From NCBI GenBank assembly GCA_902464115.1, contig CABQIF010000116.1, positions 1-6,320 on the forward strand: a stretch of DNA of 6,320 bases, given 5' to 3'. The translations under genes were made by a program, and so were the position numbers. Every line of letters begins with the position of its first letter. Positions within the stretch are counted from its first letter, which is position 1. Shown piece by piece: positions 1-5,873 of this stretch. This DNA comes from an uncultured Ruminococcus sp. (GTDB taxonomy: Bacteria > Bacillota > Clostridia > Oscillospirales > Ruminococcaceae). The notes below the pieces were generated by a model, which saw only the letters and a list, made by a program, of their open reading frames with translations, was not told the DNA's origin and did no database searches.

Positions 1-11
1 GTATTTTTTAT

Positions 12-23
12 ATTCATATGAAT
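12..23. repeat. 12-base perfect palindrome just after the last stop codon
   Basis: ATTCATATGAAT is its own reverse complement and directly abuts the TAA (24-26) of the terminal gene. It is AT-rich with no loop and no T-run on the minus strand (the following bases are ATAAAAAATAC), so it does not read as an intrinsic terminator. It could be a protein-binding site for whatever lies to the left, or chance; the window ends too soon to decide. Confidence 0.3.
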
Positions 24-899
24 TTAAGACGGCAGCTGTCCCGGCACATCTTCCAGCATCTTTTTCAAGTCAATCTGACTTTGCATGAAGTCTGCCAAGC
101 TCTGCTTCGGCTGCGTTGCAGCAGCAGAAACCAGCTGTTCCATTCGCTTTTGTACCTCTGGTGTCTTATAGACATCTTCTGTCCAATACAAGACTTCTCC
201 CGGCATTTCCGGAAAGACTTCCAGCAGTTCCACCGGTGTGCAACCGTGAATCAACGGCAGCGGCAAATGATTGTGCAAGTTCCGGTAAGCCCGAACAAAT
301 TTCCGCAGCGTACGGTCATTGAACGCCAGTTTCCGGCGTTGAATGTCATCGAAAACCTCCGGCAGTTCTGCATTTTCCCGTGCAAATACAAGCACTTCCA
401 GCAATTCATTTTCCTGTTTGGTTGGGGACATGCCCATGTCTGCAAAAACGGCACGCATCGCTGTGATTTCCGGCGTTTCTTCATAGAATTCTTCGGTTGC
501 ATATTGCAGCAGTAATTCTTTTTCCGGTACATGATATGGCTTGCCCTCGGAAAATTCCAGAAAAGCATAGCATTCATCTTGGTCAACCAGCAAGCATTCA
601 TGTACCAGCATGCCATTCCAGAGCAGATTCAAATTTGCCGGAACGCCTTCAAACAGTTCGCCGGGCTTTAAAATCTGGTAGCAGGTGGGCAGTGTTTTCT
701 GAGCCTGTAAGAAAGAGAGAAAATCTTCTTTCGAGAGAAGATCCGGATTCTGTTCGCACAAAATCGAATAGAGCTTTTCAATCGGGAGAATGTGATAATA
801 ATTTGCGACTGCCAGCAGGTAAGTTTGCAGTTCGGCAATGGTTTCTGCCGAAAGTGACAAGTCTGCAAAAGCAGAATTTTTGATTTGATTTGTTTCCAT
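24..899 (-). CDS. Protein of unknown function, 291 residues, likely helical and soluble
   Basis: I do not recognise this protein with confidence. It is complete, from an ATG with a well-spaced GAAAGGA to a TAA. It has no signal peptide and no membrane-length hydrophobic stretch, is acidic by eye, and looks mainly alpha-helical. Visible pieces: a helical N-terminal part with YYHILPIEKLYSILCEQ (34-50) and a following KEDFLSFL; a central region with WNGMLVHECLLVDQDECYAFLE (94-115); an acidic helix-rich part (about 130-190); and NDRTLRKFVRAYRNLHN (194-210), leading to HGCTPVELLE (218-227). The first and last of these faintly recall Firmicute hypothetical proteins that carry a C-terminal SEC-C metal-binding tail (a Tyr-rich LYxI helix, then an N-x-TP-x-EL motif). 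No Cys-rich SEC-C tail is present here, so this link is weak. The C-terminus (about 265-291) is a short amphipathic helix, then a Pro-containing end. It is the last gene visible on the presumed transcript, 18 bases after the acetyltransferase. Confidence 0.88.
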   Translation of the reverse strand: METNQIKNSAFADLSLSAETIAELQTYLLAVANYYHILPIEKLYSILCEQNPDLLSKEDFLSFLQAQKTLPTCYQILKPGELFEGVPANLNLLWNGMLVHECLLVDQDECYAFLEFSEGKPYHVPEKELLLQYATEEFYEETPEITAMRAVFADMGMSPTKQENELLEVLVFARENAELPEVFDDIQRRKLAFNDRTLRKFVRAYRNLHNHLPLPLIHGCTPVELLEVFPEMPGEVLYWTEDVYKTPEVQKRMEQLVSAAATQPKQSLADFMQSQIDLKKMLEDVPGQLPS

Positions 900-906
900 A
901 AAAAAA

Positions 907-913
907 TCCTTTC
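907..913 (-). promoter_or_regulatory. Ribosome binding site of the terminal unknown gene
   Basis: GAAAGGA on the minus strand, seven bases before the ATG at 899, supports the METNQIKNSA start. It lies in the 18-base gap after the acetyltransferase stop codon. Confidence 0.7.
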
Positions 914-917
914 TGGT

Positions 918-1535
918 TTAGAAGAGTTGTTTCTTCAAATAAATCGAGTCCTGTTCGGTAATGGGGCGAATCACTCGGCATGGGTTGCCGGCAGCCAGAG
1001 AGCCAGCCGGAATGTCACGAGTTACCACACTGCCTGCACCAATGATGCAGCCTGCTCCGATGGTAACACCACCGCAGACCGTGACATTTGCGGCAAGCCA
1101 GCAGTCATCCCCGATGTGAATCGGTGCACCATATTCCAAGTCATAAAGCGTACCATCCTCTTTTTTTCGGATATTCCGTTCTTCTGGTAAGTATGGATGC
1201 AGTGGGGTTGCAATTGTACAATTAGGGCCAAAAAAGACGTTGTTTCCAATGGTGACCGGACAAGTATCCAGAACGGTAAGATTGAAATTTGCATAACAGT
1301 AAGAACCAAAAGTCGTATAGATACCATAGTCAAATTGAATTGGCCCTTGCAGGTATGTGCCTTCCCCCATGTTGGGGAGTAAATCTTTTAAAATGGCAGT
1401 TCGCTTTTCTGTTTCATCTTCGATAGTATCATTATACTGTTTGCAGAGACGGTGTGCCTGTGTGCGGCGGTCTGCCAGCTCTGGAACAGAACCATCATAA
1501 ATTTTCCCTGCCAACATTTTTTCTGTTTCTGTCAT
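918..1535 (-). CDS. Maltose/galactoside-type O-acetyltransferase (LacA/Maa family, left-handed beta-helix)
   Basis: This is a cytoplasmic acetyl-CoA-dependent sugar O-acetyltransferase of the hexapeptide-repeat superfamily. The real acceptor cannot be told from sequence, and LacA and Maa homologues are often annotated interchangeably. The 205 residues match the roughly 185-205 of the family. Residues 5-57 fit the N-terminal maltose acetyltransferase helical domain (EKMLAGKIYDGSVPELADRR). Left-handed beta-helix turns follow, for example VTIGNNVFFGPNCTI (94-108) and VTIGAGCIIGAGSVVTRDI (157-175). The catalytic His is expected at H113 in TPLHPY, with the YANFN acceptor-site region at 81-85. The AAGNPCRVIRPI segment (181-192) is the usual C-terminal hallmark. 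The gene has a near-perfect ribosome binding site, starts 43 bases after mutS2 and stops 18 bases before the next gene. Nothing in its neighbours suggests a sugar pathway, so its place here may be incidental. Confidence 0.93.
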   Translation of the reverse strand: MTETEKMLAGKIYDGSVPELADRRTQAHRLCKQYNDTIEDETEKRTAILKDLLPNMGEGTYLQGPIQFDYGIYTTFGSYCYANFNLTVLDTCPVTIGNNVFFGPNCTIATPLHPYLPEERNIRKKEDGTLYDLEYGAPIHIGDDCWLAANVTVCGGVTIGAGCIIGAGSVVTRDIPAGSLAAGNPCRVIRPITEQDSIYLKKQLF

Positions 1536-1542
1536 GGAAAAA

Positions 1543-1550
1543 TCCTCCTT
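1543..1550 (-). promoter_or_regulatory. Ribosome binding site of the acetyltransferase gene
   Basis: AAGGAGGA on the minus strand with seven bases before the ATG at 1535 is a near-ideal site and fixes the start at MTETEKMLAG. The 43-base gap it lies in shows no hairpin with a T-run and no clear -35/-10 pair. Confidence 0.8.
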
Positions 1551-1578
1551 TTTGATGCATGGTTATACGAGTGCTACA

Positions 1579-3966
1579 TTACGCCAGTGTTACGATGGTA
1601 ACGCCGTCTTCACCCTCACCAAAGACACCCAGCCGAAAACTTTTGACATATTTTAATTGCTTTAGCCGCTGGTGAACGGCTTTCCGCAGCAGCCCCGTTC
1701 CTTTTCCGTGAATGATGGTCACGGTGGAAACATGGGATAAAACGGCACGGTCTAAGAATGCATCCATCTGGTAAACGCCATCATCACAGGTGCAGCCACG
1801 AATGTCCAGTTCCATAGAACCGCTGCGTTCGGTCTTTGCAGAAACCTTTCCGGTACGGGGAGCATTCTTTTTCTGCGGTTGTTTTTCCGGCTGACTGTTG
1901 ACCAGTCGCAGCCGTTCCAGCTGCATTTTGGTTTTCATTGCCCCGAACTGTACGAGTAGGCGATTGCTGCTGTCCGGCAGGCTGACGACCTTTCCCTTTT
2001 GTTTGGTGTCGGCAACCATGACGGTATCCCCGACTTTCAATGCTCTTGGCAGCTGGTAAGAAGCATCTGTTGCAGCGGCTTCTTCGAGTGGGTTTGCCGT
2101 TTCGTACATGTGGCGGAATCGCCGTTTGCTGCTGGATTTTGCAGAGATGACATCTTCTGAGAATGTCGCCCGTTCTTTTTCTTTTCGCAGCTTGTCCAGT
2201 TCTTCCAACAAGGCATTGGACTCTGCACGGGTCTGTTCTACGATCTGCATGGCTTGCAGGCGAGCCTGTTCGATTTTTTCGGCACGCTCTGCCCGAATCT
2301 CTTCCAGTTCCTGTTTTGCCTTTGCAGCCGCTTCATCCGCCTGTTGCTTTTCGACCTGAATCGCCTGTAACTGGTCTTCGAGCGTCTGGCGAGTCTGTTC
2401 CAGCTTTTCCACTGCCCGTTCAAACCGTACATTTTCTTCGCTGACCAGCGTCTGTGCCTGCTGAATGATGGATGGATCCATGCCCAAGCCCTCTGTGATG
2501 GCAAACGCATTGGATTTTCCCGGAGAACCTAAAATTAAACGATAGGTTGGTTTGAGATGCACCAAGTCAAATTCACACGATGCATTTTCTACTTCTGGAT
2601 GTTCGGTTGCATAGAGTTTCAATTCCTGATAGTGGGTGGTAATCATCATTTTTGCCCCGTTGTTGTGCAGGCGTTCAATGATGGCAACGGCTAAAGCTGC
2701 ACCCTCTACCGGGTCTGTTCCAGAGCCAAGCTCGTCCAGCAGTACCAATGAGCGTTCATTTGCCTGATGCAGGATTTCAATGACTTGCTTCATGTGGGCG
2801 GAGAAAGTTGAGAGGTTCTGTTCAATGCTTTGGGTGTCGCCGATGTTGGCGAAGACGGTTTCAAAGACAGAAATCTGACTGCCTTCCGCTGCTGGGATCA
2901 GCAAGCCACACATTGCCATTAACGTCAGCAAACCGGCAGTTTTTAGGGCAACCGTTTTACCGCCCGTATTTGGGCCTGTAATAATCAAGGTTTTCTGTTC
3001 TCGTCCAAGCGAAAAAGAGATGGGAACAACTTTTTCTGCCGGAATCAGAGGGTGGCGGGCATTCTTCAAATCTAAGACACCGTCATCGGTGACAATCGGA
3101 CGGAAGGCATGCATTTTTGCTGCTAAATTTGCCTTTGCAAAATAAAGGTTCAGTTCTGCACAGACGGCATGGTCTGCAATGATGGCATCCGCCCATGTTC
3201 CACAGTCGGCACAGAGTTCGGTAATAATCCGTTCGATTTCTTCTTGCTCTAAGCTTTCCAGCAACCGCATATCGTTGTTGGCTTCTACGACTGCCAGCGG
3301 TTCGATGAATAAGGTCTGACCGGAGGCAGAAGTGTCGTGAATCAAGCCTTGCACCTGTCCCCGATGTTCCGCCTTGACGGGTAGAACAAACCGACCATCT
3401 CGCATCGTTACCCGTGCATCCTGTAAGCATTTCTGCACATCCTGATTGCGTACCATTTTATCCAAAGTTTCCCGAAGTCGCTGTCCGGAACGGAGAATCT
3501 TCCGGCGAATATCGGCAAGGGCTGGGCTGGCAGCGTCTGCTAATTCTTCTTCAGAGAGAATGCAGCGGTCAAGCTTTTCCAGTAGGAACTGAACAGGAGC
3601 AAGCCGGCTGAATAAATCGTCCAGCGGTGTTTCGACACCGGAACAGTGGTCGTACCAGTCGCTCAGTGCCTGTACCTGTCGCAGAATGCGTGCGATTTCC
3701 AGCAGGTCTTTGAGGGAGAGTTTTGCTCCGGATTTGGCACGCTGTAGGGACGTGCACATATCCTGAAAGGCATAAAAGGGCGGTGTGCCGAACTGTACCG
3801 CCAAGGCAAGGGCAGAGTCTGTTTTTTCCAGTTCTGCTTGCACTACGGCTAAATCCGTCTGTGGCTGTAAGTGGCGAGCCTGTTCTCTGGTGCGGTCGTT
3901 GGCTGCTTCGTTGGCGAGCAGCTCTAAGATTTTATCTAATTCTAATGTACGTTCGTTTGGATTCAT
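1579..3966 (-). CDS. mutS2: MutS2, MutS-family ATPase with C-terminal Smr domain
   Basis: MutS2 proteins lack the mismatch-recognition domain of MutS. They are linked to suppression of homologous recombination and, in Bacillus, to ribosome collision rescue. The 795-residue length is typical of the family. Domains in order: N-terminal core and clamp helices (about 1-290, starting MNPNERTLELDKILELL); the ATPase with Walker A GPNTGGKT (331-338), Walker B LVLLDELGSGTD (407-418, acidic pair D411/E412) and the TTHY switch motif (443-446); a long charged coiled coil (about 505-605); a KOW-like beta segment (about 642-690) around VGDTVMV; a Lys/Gln/Pro-rich linker (about 690-717); and the Smr domain (about 718-795). 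The Smr domain carries LDIRG (720-724) and HGKGTGLLR (753-761), so its nuclease-type motifs are intact. The start is set by a strong AAGGAGG. It follows recO by 30 bases and precedes the acetyltransferase by 43, apparently on one transcript. I see no frameshift or missing motif. Confidence 0.98.
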   Translation of the reverse strand: MNPNERTLELDKILELLANEAANDRTREQARHLQPQTDLAVVQAELEKTDSALALAVQFGTPPFYAFQDMCTSLQRAKSGAKLSLKDLLEIARILRQVQALSDWYDHCSGVETPLDDLFSRLAPVQFLLEKLDRCILSEEELADAASPALADIRRKILRSGQRLRETLDKMVRNQDVQKCLQDARVTMRDGRFVLPVKAEHRGQVQGLIHDTSASGQTLFIEPLAVVEANNDMRLLESLEQEEIERIITELCADCGTWADAIIADHAVCAELNLYFAKANLAAKMHAFRPIVTDDGVLDLKNARHPLIPAEKVVPISFSLGREQKTLIITGPNTGGKTVALKTAGLLTLMAMCGLLIPAAEGSQISVFETVFANIGDTQSIEQNLSTFSAHMKQVIEILHQANERSLVLLDELGSGTDPVEGAALAVAIIERLHNNGAKMMITTHYQELKLYATEHPEVENASCEFDLVHLKPTYRLILGSPGKSNAFAITEGLGMDPSIIQQAQTLVSEENVRFERAVEKLEQTRQTLEDQLQAIQVEKQQADEAAAKAKQELEEIRAERAEKIEQARLQAMQIVEQTRAESNALLEELDKLRKEKERATFSEDVISAKSSSKRRFRHMYETANPLEEAAATDASYQLPRALKVGDTVMVADTKQKGKVVSLPDSSNRLLVQFGAMKTKMQLERLRLVNSQPEKQPQKKNAPRTGKVSAKTERSGSMELDIRGCTCDDGVYQMDAFLDRAVLSHVSTVTIIHGKGTGLLRKAVHQRLKQLKYVKSFRLGVFGEGEDGVTIVTLA

Positions 3967-3970
3967 AATG

Positions 3971-3977
3971 CCTCCTT
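3971..3977 (-). promoter_or_regulatory. Ribosome binding site of mutS2
   Basis: AAGGAGG is a full match to the anti-Shine-Dalgarno consensus, but only four bases separate it from the ATG at 3966. It supports the mutS2 start at MNPNERTLEL. Its first two bases fall in an AT-rich inverted repeat at 3976-3992. Confidence 0.75.
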
Positions 3978-3992
3978 GTTTTTGGAAAACAA
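3976..3992 (-). repeat. Small inverted repeat between recO and mutS2
   Basis: TTGTTTT and AAAACAA form perfect 7-base arms around a 3-base loop (CCA on the minus strand). Only one G-C pair is present, so the hairpin would be weak. It has no following T-run on the transcribed strand and touches the mutS2 ribosome binding site, so it is not a terminator. It may be chance. Confidence 0.3.
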
Positions 3993-3996
3993 TTTG

Positions 3997-4785
3997 TCAT
4001 CTGTCCGTTGTTGAGGACGGACGGGGAAGGGATGGTTGTGTGGATAGCAGCCGTTTGTAGAATTGCAGCGTCTGTGGTTGGTAGTCCAGTTGGTAGCGAA
4101 CAAAGGTTTCCGAGAACTGATTGACTGCCTGTTGTGTTTCTGCACCCAGCCGGAATTGAAAGAGGCGTTCCGGTTCAGTCAGAACAATATGCCGAATCGC
4201 CTGTAAGCCGCCCAGCGACATCGGGACAGCATAATCTTCTTCTTGGGGTGTATAACACTTCTGACAATAAAAATGCCCTGTTCTGGCAGAATAGAACAGG
4301 GATTGCGGTAAGTACTCCATACAGACCGGACAGACCAACACATCCGGCATCATTCCCAGTTCGGATAGAAACCGCAGTTCAAAGACGCTTTTCAGAAAAG
4401 CTTCGCTGCGGTTTCCCGTGGTGAGATAATATAACGTATTGAGGGTCAGCCGTAAAATAAAATTCTGCTGCTGTCCGGCAGGGACGGCATACCGGATGAG
4501 GTCAAAAAAGTAAGCTGCCAAAGCGAGCTGCGTTAAGTGTTCCCGCAGCCCGTAAAATAAATGAATCGGCTCGGCACTTTCCACATAGTACCTGCCATTT
4601 TTCTCTGCCAAACAGAGTTTGGAATAAGCGAATGGCTGTGTTGCGGCAAGGTGTTTGCTGTTGGCTTTTTTCGAGCCTCGCACGAACACTTCCAAAACGC
4701 CCTCTGTTTTTGTTAAAATATCCAGAAATCTGCCGGCATCGCCTGCCTGCCGTTCCTGTAGAATCAAGCATCGTTTTGTGAGCAT
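3997..4785 (-). CDS. recO: RecO, DNA repair / recombination mediator
   Basis: RecO loads RecA onto SSB-coated single-stranded DNA together with RecR and anneals complementary strands in RecF-pathway repair. The 262-residue product starts MLTKRCLILQERQAGDAGRF, which aligns with the typical RecO N-terminus (LT-x-C/EG-x-VL...GE/GD...), followed by an OB-fold region (about 1-80) with VFVRGSKK at 34-40. The helical C-terminal domain carries a zinc-ribbon pattern, CPVC (152-155) and CQKC (174-177), common in Gram-positive RecO. The start at 4785 is chosen on homology. The open frame continues upstream to a TTG at 4917, but those 44 codons do not look like RecO and lie across the YqzL-like gene. An AAGGA (4798-4802) lies 12 bases before the ATG, somewhat far, consistent with help from translation of the overlapping small gene. 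The last dozen residues are a Pro/Ser/Thr-rich tail. The mutS2 start follows 30 bases after the stop. Confidence 0.95.
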   Translation of the reverse strand: MLTKRCLILQERQAGDAGRFLDILTKTEGVLEVFVRGSKKANSKHLAATQPFAYSKLCLAEKNGRYYVESAEPIHLFYGLREHLTQLALAAYFFDLIRYAVPAGQQQNFILRLTLNTLYYLTTGNRSEAFLKSVFELRFLSELGMMPDVLVCPVCMEYLPQSLFYSARTGHFYCQKCYTPQEEDYAVPMSLGGLQAIRHIVLTEPERLFQFRLGAETQQAVNQFSETFVRYQLDYQPQTLQFYKRLLSTQPSLPRPSSTTDR

Positions 4786-4898
4786 GGTTCGATGGTATCC
4801 TTTTTGGGTTGTTCGGCAGTCTGTGCCGTTTGTTTCCAAGCCAGATAGTCCGAGATTTTTCCGGTCTGGCAAAATCGTGTCCAAAGATTTGTTTGCAT
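4764..4898 (-). CDS. yqzL: YqzL-like small protein, 44 residues, overlapping the start of recO
   Basis: This short frame (ATG to TGA) fills most of what otherwise looks like a gap between era and recO. The product begins MQTNLWTRFCQTGKISDYLA. Its pattern W-x2-F-x2-TG-x-I-x2-YL-x-(Y/W)-K (residues 6-22) matches my recollection of the YqzL family, small Firmicute proteins usually encoded between era and recO; their function is not established. Support comes from a well-spaced AGAGGTG, the family-like N-terminal half and the expected location. The second half (about 23-44) is polar, rich in Gln, Lys and Thr, and probably disordered. The gene runs 22 bases into recO in another frame, so its translation may be coupled to that of recO. 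No signal peptide or membrane segment is seen. The family assignment is from memory of the pattern, not from a search. Confidence 0.78.
   Translation of the reverse strand: MQTNLWTRFCQTGKISDYLAWKQTAQTAEQPKKDTIEPCSQNDA
4798..4802 (-). promoter_or_regulatory. Probable ribosome binding site of recO, inside the small gene
   Basis: AAGGA on the minus strand lies 12 bases before the recO ATG at 4785, longer than the 5-9 bases seen at the neighbouring genes. It is embedded in coding sequence of the YqzL-like gene (codons 33-34). The loose spacing is compatible with re-initiation by ribosomes ending on the small gene. Confidence 0.45.
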
Positions 4899-4905
4899 CT
4901 GTTTT

Positions 4906-4912
4906 CACCTCT
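4906..4912 (-). promoter_or_regulatory. Ribosome binding site of the YqzL-like small gene
   Basis: The minus strand reads AGAGGTG, with seven bases between it and the ATG at 4898. This is the best ribosome binding site in the era-recO interval. It lies just downstream of a possible TTG start (4917) of an extended recO frame, so it serves the small gene and not that extension. Confidence 0.75.
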
Positions 4913-4969
4913 ACCAATAGGATTGCAAAAACAAACGCCGGTTATCCATGGAAATTTCTGTGCAGGGGA

Positions 4970-5869
4970 TCACTTGTCGAGATTGTTCAAGCCAAAGTTC
5001 CGGATGAGTCCATCCCGATTTCTCCAGTCCTCTTTGACTTTGACCCAGCATTGCAGGTTGACTTGAATCTGAAAGAACTGTTCGAGCTGAGCTCTTGCCT
5101 GACTGGCAATCCGTTTCAGCATGGCTCCCTTTTTGCCGATGAGAATGCCCTTGTGGGATTCCCGTTCACAGTAAATGGTTGCATCAATGTCTAGTAAGTC
5201 TTTGTCGTCCCGTTCGGAGAGCCGTTCCACTGCAACTGCAACGCCGTGCGGCACTTCATCCCGCAGCAGCCGCAGCACCTGTTCCCGAATCATTTCGGCA
5301 ATCAGCACTTGTTCCGGCTGGTCGGTGATTTTGTCATCCGGGAAGTAGTGCGGAGCAGGAATTGCATAGTGACAGACCGCTTCTTCCACCAAATCCACGC
5401 CGTCATTTTCAGAAACGCTGATGGGGAAACTTTCTGCAAACGGAAACGCTGCGTTCCATTCTGCAATTCGCTGCATCAAAACATTTTTTTCTTCGAGCAG
5501 GTCAATTTTATTCAGCACCAGCATCACGGTGGTTTTAGATGCTTTCAGCGGCTGTAAAAATTCCAGTTCCTGTTCGGTGGGCTGTCGGGTGCAGTCTGCT
5601 ACAAACAAGACGACATCCATGTCATTGACTGCCTCTTTTGCTGCTTGCAGCATATAGGTGCTCAACTTGTTTTTCGGCTTATGCAGTCCCGGCGTGTCCA
5701 TGAACACCATTTGGATTTCTCCAACGGTTTTAATGCCCGTGATACGGGTACGGGTCGTCTGCGGTTTATTGCTGACCGAGGCGATCCGTTCGCCGACAAT
5801 GGCATTCAGCAGGGAAGATTTTCCGACATTCGTTCTGCCGGAGATGGTTACAAATACCGTTTTTGTCAT
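4970..5869 (-). CDS. era: Era, ribosome-assembly GTPase
   Basis: Era is an essential GTPase that binds the 3' end of 16S rRNA and assists 30S assembly. The 299-residue product has the usual family length. GTPase motifs run in order: G1 GRTNVGKS (11-18), the KPQTTR switch I region (35-40), G3 DTPG (58-61), G4 NKID (120-123) and G5 SVS (151-153). The C-terminal KH RNA-binding domain follows, with its GKKG loop at 245-248 and the late WVKVKEDWRN segment. The start at MTKTVFV is chosen because it places G1 about ten residues in, as in other Era proteins, and has a well-spaced GAGGAG. The open frame continues 38 codons upstream, but that stretch has no Era-like character and overlaps ybeY. Two small departures from the textbook motifs are visible: Thr replaces Pro in the usual GRPNVGKS, and Val replaces Ala in the G5 SA motif. 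The pairing with ybeY fits a shared role in 16S rRNA maturation. Confidence 0.98.
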   Translation of the reverse strand: MTKTVFVTISGRTNVGKSSLLNAIVGERIASVSNKPQTTRTRITGIKTVGEIQMVFMDTPGLHKPKNKLSTYMLQAAKEAVNDMDVVLFVADCTRQPTEQELEFLQPLKASKTTVMLVLNKIDLLEEKNVLMQRIAEWNAAFPFAESFPISVSENDGVDLVEEAVCHYAIPAPHYFPDDKITDQPEQVLIAEMIREQVLRLLRDEVPHGVAVAVERLSERDDKDLLDIDATIYCERESHKGILIGKKGAMLKRIASQARAQLEQFFQIQVNLQCWVKVKEDWRNRDGLIRNFGLNNLDK

Positions 5870-5873
5870 GCAT

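Noticed and set aside
18..515. 165-codon plus-strand frame opposite the terminal unknown gene
   Set aside because: It is rich in Phe, Gln, His and Arg and reads as a reverse-complement shadow of the minus-strand gene, which has a ribosome binding site and tight gene spacing.
2100..2450. Repetitive-looking purine/pyrimidine-biased stretch within mutS2
   Set aside because: It encodes the Glu/Gln/Ala/Lys-rich coiled coil of MutS2 (about residues 505-620), so the bias follows from the protein and not from a DNA repeat.
4786..4917. RecO extended to a TTG start at 4917
   Set aside because: The extra 44 residues are not RecO-like, the TTG has no good ribosome binding site, and another frame in this stretch encodes the YqzL-like protein with a strong one.
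4911..4949. 12-codon minus-strand frame (MDNRRLFLQSYW) before the YqzL-like gene, a possible leader peptide
   Set aside because: It has no ribosome binding site before its ATG and no run of a regulatory amino acid. Its stop merely touches the next ribosome binding site, which may be chance.
4899..4969. Possible internal promoter in the 71-base gap after era
   Set aside because: I looked for TTGACA/TATAAT-like pairs on the minus strand and found no convincing pair with 16-18 base spacing. There is also no T-run hairpin.
4655..5194. 179-codon plus-strand frame across the recO-era junction
   Set aside because: It runs antisense to three well-supported minus-strand genes. The product shows no recognisable domain, and open antisense frames of this length are expected opposite coding sequence of this composition.
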